A stretch of DNA of 64,000 nucleotides, taken from contig DAIDEE010000006.1 of NCBI GenBank assembly GCA_027308685.1, positions 124,001 to 188,000 of the forward strand, in the 5' to 3' direction. The notes under the pieces were generated by a model. It was not told the DNA's origin. It ran no database searches and worked only from the letters and a program-made list of their open reading frames with translations. Within the stretch, counting starts at the first letter, position 1; every line of letters begins with the position of its first letter. The DNA is from Acidocella sp. (GTDB lineage: Bacteria > Pseudomonadota > Alphaproteobacteria > Acetobacterales > Acetobacteraceae). Position numbers and translations under genes: made by a program. Of the stretch, positions 18,760 to 28,254 are shown in pieces.

Positions 18760-20340
18760 ATGTTGTATTTTTCCCGCGCCAAAACCTATGCCATCGCAGG
18801 GCTCTGCGCCCTGGGTATTCTGTTCAGCCTGCCCAACCTAGCCCCGCGCCCCAATTTTTGGCCTGGCTTCCTGCCGTGGAACCAGGTGCATCTGGGGTTG
18901 GATTTGCGCGGCGGCAGTTATTTGCTGCTGCAGCTCGACCTGGGTGCCGTGGAAAAGCAGGATTTAGCCAATTTGGTGGACAGCGCCCGGCAGGCGATGC
19001 GCAAGGCCAACCTTGGCTACACCGGCCTGCATGGCGATGCGAGCCATAACCAGGTCACGCTGCATCTGCTGCACAATGAGGACGCCGCTGCCGCCCAGGC
19101 AGCTCTTGGTAAGCTCATTACGTTCAACCAGACCACCGGCGGCGCTAACCTGCTGGTGAACGTCGGCAGCGATGGTACGGTAACCCTGCAGGTGCCGCAT
19201 CAAGCGCAGGTGGCGCGCGAGTCGCAGGCGGTGGACCAGTCCATCACCATCATCCAGCGCCGGATCGACGGCTCAGGTGTGCTCAACCCGCAAATTGCCC
19301 GCCAAGGCTCCGATCAGATCGTGGTGCAACTGCCCGGTGTGTCCGACCCTGAGCGTATTCGCGCCCTGATCGGCACCACCGCCCACATGACGTTCCAGTT
19401 GGTGGACACCACTGCCCAGCCCAGCGGCCCGCCGCCGGTGGGTGACGAGGTACTGCCAATGCAGAACGACCCCAACCAGAGCATGGTGGTGAATGCTTCG
19501 GTGGCGGTGGATGGCGCCGATTTGCAAAACGCCCAGGCCAGTACCGACCCCCAAAGCGGCAACTGGGTGGTGAATTTCACCCTCAACTCGGTGGGTGCTC
19601 GTGAATTCGCCGATGTCACAACCGAAAACGTGGGTAAGCCGTTTGCGATTATTCTTGACGGCAAAATCATCTCGGCCCCGGTCATCCGTGAGCCCATTAC
19701 CGGCGGCTCTGGTCAGATCACCGGCAATTATTCCGCCCAGCAGGCAACCGACTTTGCGCTGCTGCTAAGGGCAGGGGCATTGCCCGCACCGCTCAGCATT
19801 GTTGAAGAACAAAGTGTCGGGCCAGAACTGGGTGCCGATGCCATCAAGGCGGGGGCACTTTCGCTGGGTTTAGGCTTCGTTTTGGTGCTGGTGTTCATGG
19901 CCACATTCTATGGCCTGTTCGGCTGGTTCGCGAACATCGCCTTGCTGATGAACTTGTTCATCATGCTGGCGGTGCTCTCGGTCATGGGGGCCACGCTCAC
20001 GCTGCCAGGTATGGCAGGTATTTTGCTCACGCTCGGCATGGCAGTGGATGCCAATGTGCTGATCAATGAGCGGGTACGTGAAGAGGTAAAAAATGGCCGT
20101 AAACCGCTGGCGGCTTTGGAGGCGGGTTATTCGCGCGCCTACGGCACCATCATCGACAGTAACGTCACCACGTTGCTGGCCCACGTAACCCTGTTCATTT
20201 TTGGCTCTCCGCCGGTGCGTGGCTTTGCCGTGACCATTTGCGTCGGCATCATCACCACCTTGTTCACGGCCACGGTGCTGGTGCGCCTCATCACCTCGCG
20301 TTGGTACATTTCGCGGCGCCCCGCCGCCCTACCTGTTTAA
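18760..20340 (+). CDS. secD: Protein translocase subunit SecD
   Basis: 526 residues from the ATG at 18760; a TTG further upstream would add an unusual N-terminus overlapping the divergent gene. It has the first TM (FSRAKTYAIAGLCALGILFSL), GLDLRGGSYLLLQ, a large periplasmic P1 domain, and a C-terminal bundle of five TM helices starting at VGPELGADAIKAGALSLGLGFVLVL. It also has the conserved GMAVDANVLINERVREE with its membrane Asp. With SecF it uses the proton gradient to help secretion through SecYEG. yajC is not adjacent. secF follows after 12 bases. Confidence 0.96.
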   Translation: MLYFSRAKTYAIAGLCALGILFSLPNLAPRPNFWPGFLPWNQVHLGLDLRGGSYLLLQLDLGAVEKQDLANLVDSARQAMRKANLGYTGLHGDASHNQVTLHLLHNEDAAAAQAALGKLITFNQTTGGANLLVNVGSDGTVTLQVPHQAQVARESQAVDQSITIIQRRIDGSGVLNPQIARQGSDQIVVQLPGVSDPERIRALIGTTAHMTFQLVDTTAQPSGPPPVGDEVLPMQNDPNQSMVVNASVAVDGADLQNAQASTDPQSGNWVVNFTLNSVGAREFADVTTENVGKPFAIILDGKIISAPVIREPITGGSGQITGNYSAQQATDFALLLRAGALPAPLSIVEEQSVGPELGADAIKAGALSLGLGFVLVLVFMATFYGLFGWFANIALLMNLFIMLAVLSVMGATLTLPGMAGILLTLGMAVDANVLINERVREEVKNGRKPLAALEAGYSRAYGTIIDSNVTTLLAHVTLFIFGSPPVRGFAVTICVGIITTLFTATVLVRLITSRWYISRRPAALPV

Positions 20341-20352
20341 GGTTACCCTACG

Positions 20353-21327
20353 ATGTTTATGAAACCCATGTTCCGCTTCGTTCCGGACGGTACCCGCATC
20401 AAATTTATGAAGGGCCGTTTCGCTGGCTTGATCGTCTCGGCGATATTATCCTCCGCATCGATCGGGTTGTTCTTTTATCCAGGGCTGAACCTCGGGCTGG
20501 ATTTCAAGGGCGGCGTGGTGATCCAGGTCAACACCCCGCAAAAGGCTGATTTTTCCGCTCTGCGGGGCGCACTCGCCAAAGCCGGCCTGACCGATGCGGC
20601 TCTGCAGAGCTTCGGCACTGGCGCTGCCGCGGACCATGGGGTGCTGATCAGCCTGGAGTCCCGCCAAACCGCCGGGCAAACCCAAACCGCGATCACCGAG
20701 GTTGAAACCGCGCTCGCCAGCGCAGCGCCCGGAGCAAAAATCCTCTCGACCCAGGCCATTGGCGCGTCAGTTTCAGACCAGTTGTTCACCCAGGGTCTGG
20801 AAGCGCTGGGCCTCAGCTTTGTGATGATTCTGGCCTACATCTGGTTCCGGTTTGAATGGCAGTTCGCGGTCGGCGCGGTAGCCACCCTGATTCTCGATAC
20901 CACCAAAACCATCGGTTTCATGGTTATCACCCGTATCCCGTTTGACCTCGTGACCATCGCTGCGATTCTCACGGTGATCGGATACTCCACCAACGACAAA
21001 GTGGTGGTGTACGACCGGATGCGCGAGAATTTGCGTAAGTTCAAAACCATGCCTTTGCGTGAGTTGATCGACCTTTCCATTAACGAAACCTTAAACCGCA
21101 CGCTCGGTACCTCGGGTACGGTGTTTCTGGCAGCCTTGCCGTTGGCGTTGTTCGGTGGCTCTGCGCTCTCTGGTTTTGCCTGGATCATGCTATTCGGCAT
21201 TGTCGTCGGCACGTCGTCCTCGATCTTCATCGCGGCACCGATTTTGTTATTTTTAGGTGAGCACCGCCTGCGCCGCAGTAGCGCACCACCAAAGGCACCG
21301 GCGGACACAAAGCCGGCAAAGTCATGA
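20353..21327 (+). CDS. secF: Protein translocase subunit SecF
   Basis: 324 residues. TM1 is followed by the signature GLNLGLDFKGGVVIQV, a periplasmic domain, then five TM helices. These include GASVSDQLFTQGLEALGLSF and TVIGYSTNDKVVVYDRMREN, the usual SecF motif with a membrane Asp, and the C-terminal LNRTLGTSGTVFLA. It forms a complex with SecD. The Pro/Lys-rich tail is cytoplasmic. The gene starts 12 bases after secD and no further gene follows in the same transcript before a 120-base AT-rich gap. Confidence 0.96.
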   Translation: MFMKPMFRFVPDGTRIKFMKGRFAGLIVSAILSSASIGLFFYPGLNLGLDFKGGVVIQVNTPQKADFSALRGALAKAGLTDAALQSFGTGAAADHGVLISLESRQTAGQTQTAITEVETALASAAPGAKILSTQAIGASVSDQLFTQGLEALGLSFVMILAYIWFRFEWQFAVGAVATLILDTTKTIGFMVITRIPFDLVTIAAILTVIGYSTNDKVVVYDRMRENLRKFKTMPLRELIDLSINETLNRTLGTSGTVFLAALPLALFGGSALSGFAWIMLFGIVVGTSSSIFIAAPILLFLGEHRLRRSSAPPKAPADTKPAKS

Positions 21328-21447
21328 TGTTACAAATAATTTATATGTAGTTGTCGCAATATATATACACGGAATAGAATCATTCGTTTTCATTAACGTT
21401 TTTAAGTGATATGAGACACGTATGAAACGTGTCCATACAACACTGTG

Positions 21448-22611
21448 ATGCCGAGGCGGATCCTAACCGTCGCAGACCCAAAATGGCAGGCGGCTTTACA
21501 GGCCGCTATTCAACCGAGCGGTTTGCCGGGTTTTATCGATGTTCAAACCGCCTCTGATGCGGTGATCACGTTGGCGACCAATCCTGCTGCCTATCATGCG
21601 CTGGCGCTCGACCAATCGGCCTGTGGTGCCTGGTTTGATACGCTGTTGGACCTCACTTTAGGTGACACCGAGCGCTCGGTGAGCCTGTTAATGCTGGGTG
21701 CATCTTCGGAGGCCGATGTAAGGCTGGACGGTGCGGCGCGGCTCGAATGGCCGGTTGATCAAAATAGCTTCGCCGATGCGCTCCAACAGGCTGAACGCAA
21801 CATTGCTAAAACGTCTGCGCCGCAGCGGCCGGAAGTTTTTTCGCAAGTGGAAACCATTCGGGTGCGCTATCAACCGGTCGTGCGGTTCCGCGATATGCGT
21901 CCTACCTCGGTCGAGGTGCTGGCCCGCATTGCCACCAAGGGCGGCACACTCATCGGGCCGGAGGCGATCGTGACAGCCATGGTCAGCAGCGAGCACTCAA
22001 TGTGGCTCAGTGGCTTCATCATGCAGTTGGCGCTGCGCGAGCGGGGTGAAGGGGCCTTTGATCGTCTCGACACCAGATTTGCCTTTAACCTGCCGCTCGA
22101 TGCCTTGCTGCACCCGCAAATGCCGACCCTACTGGACAATATTCGCCAAGGCGCGGGCATTGCTGCCAATATGCTCAGTTTTGAACTAACCGAGACGCAA
22201 CCGGTCACCGACCTGCCGGAGTTGGCGGCGGTAATGTCGAAAATGTGCAAATCGGGCTACCGGCTGGCGCTCGATGATATCACGCCTGAAACGCCAAATC
22301 TCATTAACTTGCTCGATTTGCCGTTCCGGTGTGTGAAGCTCGACCGCAGCGTTGTGATCAATGCGCAAAGCGATCATCCCGCCATCGCCCAACCCGCGCG
22401 CGACTTCATCTCGATGGTCGCGGTCAATGCGCGTAAAACCCACCGGGCGGTGATTGCCGAAGGTATCGAAACCCAAAAAACCATGGAGGTTTTACAAGCG
22501 CTCGGCGCCACTCATGGTCAGGGGTTTTACTTTGCGCGCCCGTTACCTGCCAGCGCCCTCAAGCCGTGGCTGGCGCATTGGCATGTCGCCGCCGACCGCA
22601 TTGGCGAGTAG
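21448..22611 (+). CDS. EAL-domain protein with degenerate receiver-like N-terminus
   Basis: 387 residues from the ATG at 21448 (a GTG lies one codon earlier). Residues 1-115 look like a receiver fold without the usual acidic pocket. Residues about 135-375 form an EAL domain. The metal/catalytic residues look retained: Glu in EVL (the EAL position), Asn in AFNLP, Glu in FELTET, the Asp pair in LALDDI, Lys in CVKLD, Glu in AEGIET and the GQGFYFARP end. However, loop 6, normally DFGTGYSS, reads DITPETPN here. It may hydrolyse cyclic di-GMP weakly or only bind it. Monocistronic between secF and a convergent gene. Confidence 0.85.
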   Translation: MPRRILTVADPKWQAALQAAIQPSGLPGFIDVQTASDAVITLATNPAAYHALALDQSACGAWFDTLLDLTLGDTERSVSLLMLGASSEADVRLDGAARLEWPVDQNSFADALQQAERNIAKTSAPQRPEVFSQVETIRVRYQPVVRFRDMRPTSVEVLARIATKGGTLIGPEAIVTAMVSSEHSMWLSGFIMQLALRERGEGAFDRLDTRFAFNLPLDALLHPQMPTLLDNIRQGAGIAANMLSFELTETQPVTDLPELAAVMSKMCKSGYRLALDDITPETPNLINLLDLPFRCVKLDRSVVINAQSDHPAIAQPARDFISMVAVNARKTHRAVIAEGIETQKTMEVLQALGATHGQGFYFARPLPASALKPWLAHWHVAADRIGE

Positions 22612-22646
22612 CGCCCGAAGCCAGCAGCGACGGGCGTTATCGGAAA

Positions 22647-22976
22647 TTAACGTTCGACGTCGTCGCCTTCCGGCTGCACATCGATATCAGCGTCGATGAC
22701 GGCGTCATCATCTTCCATATCATCAGCATCTTCGAGGATATCCTCGTCGGCATCGTCGTCAGCCACCTCGACATCCACATCGTCAGGGTCGGTTGGTACG
22801 GGCTTAATAATCTTCTTGGCTTCGTCGGGCAAAGGCGCCTGACGCTTCAGCCGGGGTTGCTCGGCGGGTTGCTCGGTTGCGCATTTGGGGCAGATAGCGG
22901 GCGTTTTGCCCAGGTCGAAAAAGCGTGCGCCGCATGAGACGCAAGTGTGTTTTTCGCCGAGTTCGGGTTTGGCCAT
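22647..22976 (-). CDS. FYDLN_acid (TIGR02300-type) zinc-binding acidic protein
   Basis: 109 residues from the ATG at 22976, with AGAGG just upstream. The N-terminal 40 residues hold a four-Cys zinc ribbon (HTCVSCGARFFDLGKTPAICPKC), in which FFDLGKTP corresponds to the FYDLN motif. The rest is a disordered, very acidic tail (DPDDVDVEVADDDADEDILEDADD). The family is almost restricted to Alphaproteobacteria and has no established function. It is divergent from aroA, as it often is in this class. The acidic tail suggests binding to a basic partner, but that is inference. Confidence 0.9.
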   Translation of the reverse strand: MAKPELGEKHTCVSCGARFFDLGKTPAICPKCATEQPAEQPRLKRQAPLPDEAKKIIKPVPTDPDDVDVEVADDDADEDILEDADDMEDDDAVIDADIDVQPEGDDVER

Positions 22977-23073
22977 GGCAACCTCTTTAAATAACGCTGA
23001 ATAGTAGGGGCGGCGCGATGCCATGCTCCGAAGCTGCTGTCAAACGCGCCTTGTCATGCTAAGCGCCGTCGCC

Positions 23074-24405
23074 ATGGAGTCACATCACATCAGGCCGCTC
23101 AAGGCCGCCCGCCCCAATGGCCCGCTCACGGGCGATATTTCTGTCCCCGGCGATAAATCGATCAGTCACCGTGCCCTGATGTTTGGTGCTTTGGCGGTGG
23201 GTCAGACCCGCATTTCCGGGCTGCTTGAGGGCGAGGACGTGCTGCGTACAGCCGCTGCGATGCGGGCTTTGGGCGCTGAGATCAGCCGCGATGGCGCTGA
23301 CTGGCTGGTGGCTGGCCGTGGCATTGGCGGGCTGACAGCGCCGGAGGATGTGCTGGATATGGGCAATTCCGGCACCGCGGCGCGGCTTTTGGCGGGTATT
23401 CTGGCCAGCCATGATATTTTTTCGATCATGACCGGCGATGCGTCGTTGCGCAAACGCCCGATGAAGCGGGTGATCGAGCCGCTGAAGGCCTGTGGGGCGG
23501 TGTTCGCGGCCCGTCCGGGGGACCGGCTGCCGCTGTCCATCCAAGGCGCCAGGGACGCCCTGCCGCTCACCTACACGCTGCCGGTGGCCTCCGCGCAGGT
23601 GAAGTCGGCGGTGTTGCTGGCCGGGTTGAACGCCCGCGGGATCACCGAGGTCACCGAGCCGGAACCGACTCGTGACCATTCAGAGAACATGCTCCGGCAT
23701 TTTGGCGCCACCGTGCAGGTGACACATCAGGGCAGGGGGCGGGTGATTCGCCTGACCGGCCAGCCGGAATTGCGCGCGGCTGATGTCACCGTGCCGGGTG
23801 ACCCTTCCTCAGCGGCGTTCCCGATTGTCGCGGGCTTGCTGGTGCCTGGCTCACGGCTGACCATCAATGCGGTGGGGCTGAACCCGCTGCGCACCGGGCT
23901 GTTTGAGTGTTTGCGTGAAATGGGGGCCGAACTGACCATCCGGAATCCGCGCCTGCAGGGCGGTGAGAGGATTGGCGACGTGGTGGTGGAATACACCGCC
24001 CTGAACGCCGTGGACGTGCCGCCCGAGCGGGCGCCCAGCATGATCGACGAATACCCCATCCTGGCTATCGCCTGCGCCTTTGCGAAGGGCACCTCGCGCC
24101 TGCGCGGCCTTTCGGAACTGCGGGTGAAGGAGAGCGACCGTCTGGCCGCCACCGCCGCCATGCTGCGGGCTGGCGGCGTGCGAGTTGAGATCGAGGGTGA
24201 TGATCTGATCGTCCATGGCGGCAACCCCGCTGGCGGCGGTCTGGTGGAGACCCATATGGACCACCGGCTTGCCATGAGTGCCCTGGTTTTCGGCCAGGCC
24301 ACCCAAACCCCGATGCAGATTGACGATGCCAGCTTCATCGACACCAGCTTCCCCGGCTTTGTGAAGCTGATGCGCGGCCTGGGTGCGAGCATGACCGCAC
24401 CATGA
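23074..24405 (+). CDS. aroA: 3-phosphoshikimate 1-carboxyvinyltransferase (EPSP synthase, class II-like)
   Basis: 443 residues from the ATG at 23074; two earlier in-frame starts lack family sequence. It catalyses the sixth step of the shikimate pathway, joining PEP to shikimate-3-phosphate. Visible motifs are [12 protein letters not shown] (24-35), GNSGT (97-101), [59 protein letters not shown] and [12 protein letters not shown]. The spacing and wording follow CP4-like class II enzymes. Residue 100 is Gly, where CP4 has the Ala that weakens glyphosate binding. It overlaps cmk by 4 bases (ATGA). Confidence 0.95.
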   Translation: MESHHIRPLKAARPNGPLTGDISVPGDKSISHRALMFGALAVGQTRISGLLEGEDVLRTAAAMRALGAEISRDGADWLVAGRGIGGLTAPEDVLDMGNSGTAARLLAGILASHDIFSIMTGDASLRKRPMKRVIEPLKACGAVFAARPGDRLPLSIQGARDALPLTYTLPVASAQVKSAVLLAGLNARGITEVTEPEPTRDHSENMLRHFGATVQVTHQGRGRVIRLTGQPELRAADVTVPGDPSSAAFPIVAGLLVPGSRLTINAVGLNPLRTGLFECLREMGAELTIRNPRLQGGERIGDVVVEYTALNAVDVPPERAPSMIDEYPILAIACAFAKGTSRLRGLSELRVKESDRLAATAAMLRAGGVRVEIEGDDLIVHGGNPAGGGLVETHMDHRLAMSALVFGQATQTPMQIDDASFIDTSFPGFVKLMRGLGASMTAP

Positions 24406-25022
24406 TCATCGCCATCGACGGCCCGGCAGCCGCCGGCAAGGGCACGCTGGCAAGGCGCATCGCGGCGGCGCTGGGGCTGCCCTACCTTGATACCGGCCTG
24501 CTGTACCGCGCCGTGGGGCGGCGGGTGCTGGATGTCGGCGGCGACCCTGCTGATGTGGAGGCTGCCACGACGGCGGCACGCTCGCTCACTGACGCGGATT
24601 TTCAGCGCACCGACTTACGCGGCCCGGAGGCTGACAAGGCCGCCAGCCAGGTGGCGTCGATTCCGGCGGTACGGGCGGCTTTGCTCGACTATCAGCGCCA
24701 TTATGGCACCACCAAGGGCGCGGTGTTGGATGGCCGGGATATCGGCACCATCGTATTCCCCAACGCCGATGTGAAGCTGTTTGTCACCGCCAGCCTGGAA
24801 GCCCGCACCCAGCGCCGGCATGCGGAAATTCTTGGCCGTGGTGAGTTAATCCCCATCGAAGCCGTCCGCGCCGACCTCGCCGCCCGCGACGAAGCCGACC
24901 GCACCCGCGCCGCCGCGCCGCTGATCCAAGCCGCCGACGCCACTCTGCTGGATACCAGCAACATGAATGCGGATGAGGCGTTTGCGAAAGCGCTGCGTTT
25001 GGTAAAGCAAAAAACTATTTAG
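24402..25022 (+). CDS. cmk: Cytidylate kinase
   Basis: 206 residues. The P-loop is GPAAAGKGT (residues 7-15), followed by [36 protein letters not shown] (CMP-binding region and strand) and a LID-like segment [27 protein letters not shown]. It phosphorylates CMP and dCMP. It is translationally coupled to aroA by an ATGA overlap. The order aroA-cmk (often then rpsA) is standard in proteobacteria, but here a nitroreductase gene follows instead of rpsA. Confidence 0.96.
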   Translation: MIIAIDGPAAAGKGTLARRIAAALGLPYLDTGLLYRAVGRRVLDVGGDPADVEAATTAARSLTDADFQRTDLRGPEADKAASQVASIPAVRAALLDYQRHYGTTKGAVLDGRDIGTIVFPNADVKLFVTASLEARTQRRHAEILGRGELIPIEAVRADLAARDEADRTRAAAPLIQAADATLLDTSNMNADEAFAKALRLVKQKTI

Positions 25023-25042
25023 CGATAAAAAAGGAATTTGGT

Positions 25043-25735
25043 GTGACAGTCACAGAAGCCCTCGCCAGCCGGATCTCCGTGAGAGACTTTTTGCCTGACC
25101 CAGTTCCCGAAATGCTCCTTCGCGATATATTATGGAAGGCCGCCCGCGCGCCCTCAGGTGGTAACCTGCAGCCGTGGTTTGTCACCGTGCTTACCGGCGA
25201 ACCGCTAGAGAGGCTGATCGCGCGCGCTTCCGCCAGGGCCCTGGAGGCACCGAAGGGCGAGAGTTTGGAGTATAATGTTTATCCCAACCCGCTGGTGGAG
25301 CCATATTATGGCCGCCGCTTTAAAATCGGCGAGGATATGTATCACCTGCTTGGTATTCCGCGCGAGGATAAAGCCGCCCGCCGCGCCTGGTTCGGTAATA
25401 ATTTCCGATTCTTTGGTGCGCCGGTTGGCTTATTCTGCTTTATTGATCGCGGCATGGAGGCGGCGCAATGGTCCGACCTAGGCATGTTTCTTCAATCAGT
25501 CATGCTGCTGCTGCGCGAAGCAGGGTACGATAGTTGCGCCCAGGAATTTTGGGCGATGTTTGCCGCCACAATTTATGCTGAACTTAACGTGCCTGCAAAT
25601 CTCATGCTGTTTTGTGGCATGGCCATAGGCAAACGTAACCCTGATGCTGCAGTCAACCGCCTGGTGTCAGAGCGGGCTGAGGTTGATGAGTTTGCCAGCT
25701 TCAAAGGCTTCCGGGGCGGCGCTGAGCTGTCATAA
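25043..25735 (+). CDS. Nitroreductase family flavoprotein
   Basis: 230 residues from a GTG at 25043 with AAGGAA upstream. The FMN-phosphate contact is seen in SRISVRDFLPDPVP and the following APSGGNLQPWFVTVL, the usual nitroreductase opening. Conserved aromatic and Gly-rich parts follow (FGAPVGLFCFIDRGM...DLGMFLQSVMLLLREAGYDSCAQEFWAMF). Members reduce quinones, nitroaromatics or enones with NAD(P)H. No specific substrate can be assigned. It starts 20 bases after cmk and is probably co-transcribed with aroA-cmk. Confidence 0.88.
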   Translation: MTVTEALASRISVRDFLPDPVPEMLLRDILWKAARAPSGGNLQPWFVTVLTGEPLERLIARASARALEAPKGESLEYNVYPNPLVEPYYGRRFKIGEDMYHLLGIPREDKAARRAWFGNNFRFFGAPVGLFCFIDRGMEAAQWSDLGMFLQSVMLLLREAGYDSCAQEFWAMFAATIYAELNVPANLMLFCGMAIGKRNPDAAVNRLVSERAEVDEFASFKGFRGGAELS

Positions 25736-25780
25736 AAAAATATTTACGAATCAGCGGGTTCCAGCGTAGTATGAAGGCTT

Positions 25781-28183
25781 ATGTCTGTTTCATTCGAAGC
25801 CCGCCGGTTTATTTCCCCCAATATGCGGGCGCAATTGCGTCGGCGTATCGCCGAGTTGGCGGCGCTATTTATCGGGCTGGTGGGGCTGACATTGCTAGTT
25901 GCGCTCATCTCCTACCACGCACAGGACGCCTCGTTTGACACCGCCAGTACCGCCCGGCCGTTAAATCTGGCCGGCCCGTTTGGCGCGACAACGTCAGATT
26001 TTTTGTTGCAAAGCTTTGGTATTGCTGGGTTTTTACCAGTATTGGTGTTGCTGGCTTGGAGCTACCGGCTCGGCACGCGCGGGGCCATCGGCCATTTGAA
26101 ATGGCGCCTCTTCCTCGGCGCCATCGCCATGCCATTACTGGCGGCGGCGCTTGCGATGGCGGTGGCTATAATCCCCGGTCCCGCTGTTGCTTGGCCGGTG
26201 CCCGCTGGCATTGGTGGTGCGGCGGGGTTATTATTGTCCTCGGCATCCGTGGGGGCCGGGCATTCGGCCCTGGGCACGCTCGGCGGCGGTATTGTCATGA
26301 CGCTCACGCTGGTTTTGGCCCTGGCGTCGGTTGGCTTCGCGCTGGGTTTCACCCCCAGTGAATGGCGTTCGGCCGGCCGCCGTGCCGTGAGTGCTGCGAC
26401 CGCGTCGGCCAATCATAGTATGCGCGGTGCCGAGGCAGTGTCCTCCTGGTTGACGCCGCTGCTGGCCAGCGCGTCGGCTGGTGGCGGCACGCCCCGCCGC
26501 TGGGAGGAAGAGCCGCGCATCAATTCAGCCTTGCCCCGCCCGGTGTTTGAGCGCGAAGTCGGCGAGCCGGAAATCCATATCAAAACCGCCCTGCAGCGCC
26601 CCACCATCAAAACGCCAATTTTACCTAAAAAAGCCGCGCCGAAACAGGAGCGCCTACCGCTGCTCGACCCCGGCTGGAGTTTTCCCTCGCTCGATTTGTT
26701 GCAGGCGCCGCCTACCCGAACTTCGGTTGGCCCGTCTGCCGATGCGCTTGAGAGCAATGCCCGTCTGTTGGAAAATGTGCTACAGGATTACGGCGTGCAG
26801 GGTAAAATCGTCGAAATCCGCCCCGGCCCGGTGGTAACGCTGTACGAGCTTGAACCGGCCCCTGGTATTCGTTCATCGCGTGTCATCGGGCTCGCCGACG
26901 ATATCGCCCGCAGCCTCTCAGTGGTGGCGGTGCGCATTGCCACGGTCAGTGGCCGCAACGTGATCGGCATTGAGGTGCCAAATGCCAAGCGCGAAACGGT
27001 ATTTTTTTCAGAACTTCTCAGCGGTGCTGACTGGGAAACTCAAAGCGGCAAATTGATGCTGGCGTTGGGTAAGGATATCTCCGGCGCGCCAATTTTTGCT
27101 GACCTCGCGCGAATGCCGCATTTGCTGATCGCGGGTACCACCGGTTCGGGTAAGTCGGTCGGCGTGAATGCCATGATCATGAGCCTGCTGTTCCGGCTCT
27201 CTCCTGAACAATGCAGGCTGATCCTCATCGACCCGAAAATGCTCGAACTCTCGGTGTACGACGGTATTCCGCATCTGATGGCGCCGGTGGTGACCGAACC
27301 TGCCAAGGCGGTGGCTGCGCTGAAATGGGTGGTGCGCGAAATGGAGCGGCGCTACCGCTCGATGAGCCAGCTCGCTGTCCGTAACATCGGCGGCTACAAC
27401 GACCGCGTGAACGATGCCCGATCCAAGGGCGAAGTTGTCACCCGCCGCGTGCAAACCGGCTTTGATTCCGAAACCGGCAAGCCGGTGTTTGAGGACCAGC
27501 CGCTGGCGCTCGAGCCATTGCCGTTCATCGTCGTGTTCATCGACGAGATGGCCGATTTGATGATGGTGGCCGGCAAGGAAATTGAAATTGCCGTGCAGCG
27601 TCTGGCGCAGATGGCCCGTGCCGCTGGGATTCATGTGATTATGGCCACGCAACGGCCGTCGGTGGATGTCATCACCGGCACCATCAAAGCCAACTTCCCA
27701 ACCCGCATCAGCTTTCAGGTGATTTCGAAATTCGATAGCCGCACCATTTTGGGTGAACAAGGTGCTGAGCAACTGCTGGGTCAGGGCGATTTGCTCTACA
27801 TGGTGGGCGGTGGCCGCATCACCCGCGTGCACGGCCCGTTTGTGTCAGACCGCGAGGTTGAGGACGTGGTGGCATTCCTGCGTGAACAGGGTGAACCAGC
27901 TTACGTGGATGAAGTGACCGAGCCGATGGAGGATGACACCCCAATGCTGTCTGGCAGCGTCGGCGGTAACACCACCGGTGAGAATGCGCTCTATGACCAA
28001 GCTGTCTCCCTTGTGGCGCGCGAGGGTAAAGCCAGCACGTCGTTTATCCAGCGGCATTTGCAAATTGGTTATAACCGCGCGGCTAAACTCATCGAGCAGA
28101 TGGAAAAAGACGGCGTGGTCTCGGTGGCCAACCATGTCGGCAAGCGCGATGTGCTGGTGCGGCGCGAACGCGACGATGATTAA
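25781..28183 (+). CDS. ftsK: DNA translocase FtsK
   Basis: 800 residues. The N-terminal membrane region has four TM helices (about 28-190). A linker of about 110 residues follows, then the alpha domain (YELEPAPGIRSSRVIGLADDIARSL) and the RecA-like motor. Walker A is GTTGSGKS near residue 450 and Walker B is VVFIDEMADLMM near 585. The C-terminal gamma winged helix (about 730-795, TSFIQRHLQIGYNRAAKLIEQME) reads KOPS polarity sequences. It moves chromosome ends across the septum and activates XerCD at dif; a xerC-type gene lies at 56.2 kb. Confidence 0.96.
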   Translation: MSVSFEARRFISPNMRAQLRRRIAELAALFIGLVGLTLLVALISYHAQDASFDTASTARPLNLAGPFGATTSDFLLQSFGIAGFLPVLVLLAWSYRLGTRGAIGHLKWRLFLGAIAMPLLAAALAMAVAIIPGPAVAWPVPAGIGGAAGLLLSSASVGAGHSALGTLGGGIVMTLTLVLALASVGFALGFTPSEWRSAGRRAVSAATASANHSMRGAEAVSSWLTPLLASASAGGGTPRRWEEEPRINSALPRPVFEREVGEPEIHIKTALQRPTIKTPILPKKAAPKQERLPLLDPGWSFPSLDLLQAPPTRTSVGPSADALESNARLLENVLQDYGVQGKIVEIRPGPVVTLYELEPAPGIRSSRVIGLADDIARSLSVVAVRIATVSGRNVIGIEVPNAKRETVFFSELLSGADWETQSGKLMLALGKDISGAPIFADLARMPHLLIAGTTGSGKSVGVNAMIMSLLFRLSPEQCRLILIDPKMLELSVYDGIPHLMAPVVTEPAKAVAALKWVVREMERRYRSMSQLAVRNIGGYNDRVNDARSKGEVVTRRVQTGFDSETGKPVFEDQPLALEPLPFIVVFIDEMADLMMVAGKEIEIAVQRLAQMARAAGIHVIMATQRPSVDVITGTIKANFPTRISFQVISKFDSRTILGEQGAEQLLGQGDLLYMVGGGRITRVHGPFVSDREVEDVVAFLREQGEPAYVDEVTEPMEDDTPMLSGSVGGNTTGENALYDQAVSLVAREGKASTSFIQRHLQIGYNRAAKLIEQMEKDGVVSVANHVGKRDVLVRRERDDD

Positions 28184-28254
28184 GGCGTAAGCCCAAGGCA
28201 GACCTGCAAAATACGGGGGTTTCCGGTGTTTCGGCGTGGGCTTATGTCAAATTG

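Noticed and set aside
27008-27832. 274-codon open frame on the minus strand
   Set aside because: Antisense to the FtsK motor domain, His-rich and without domain character.
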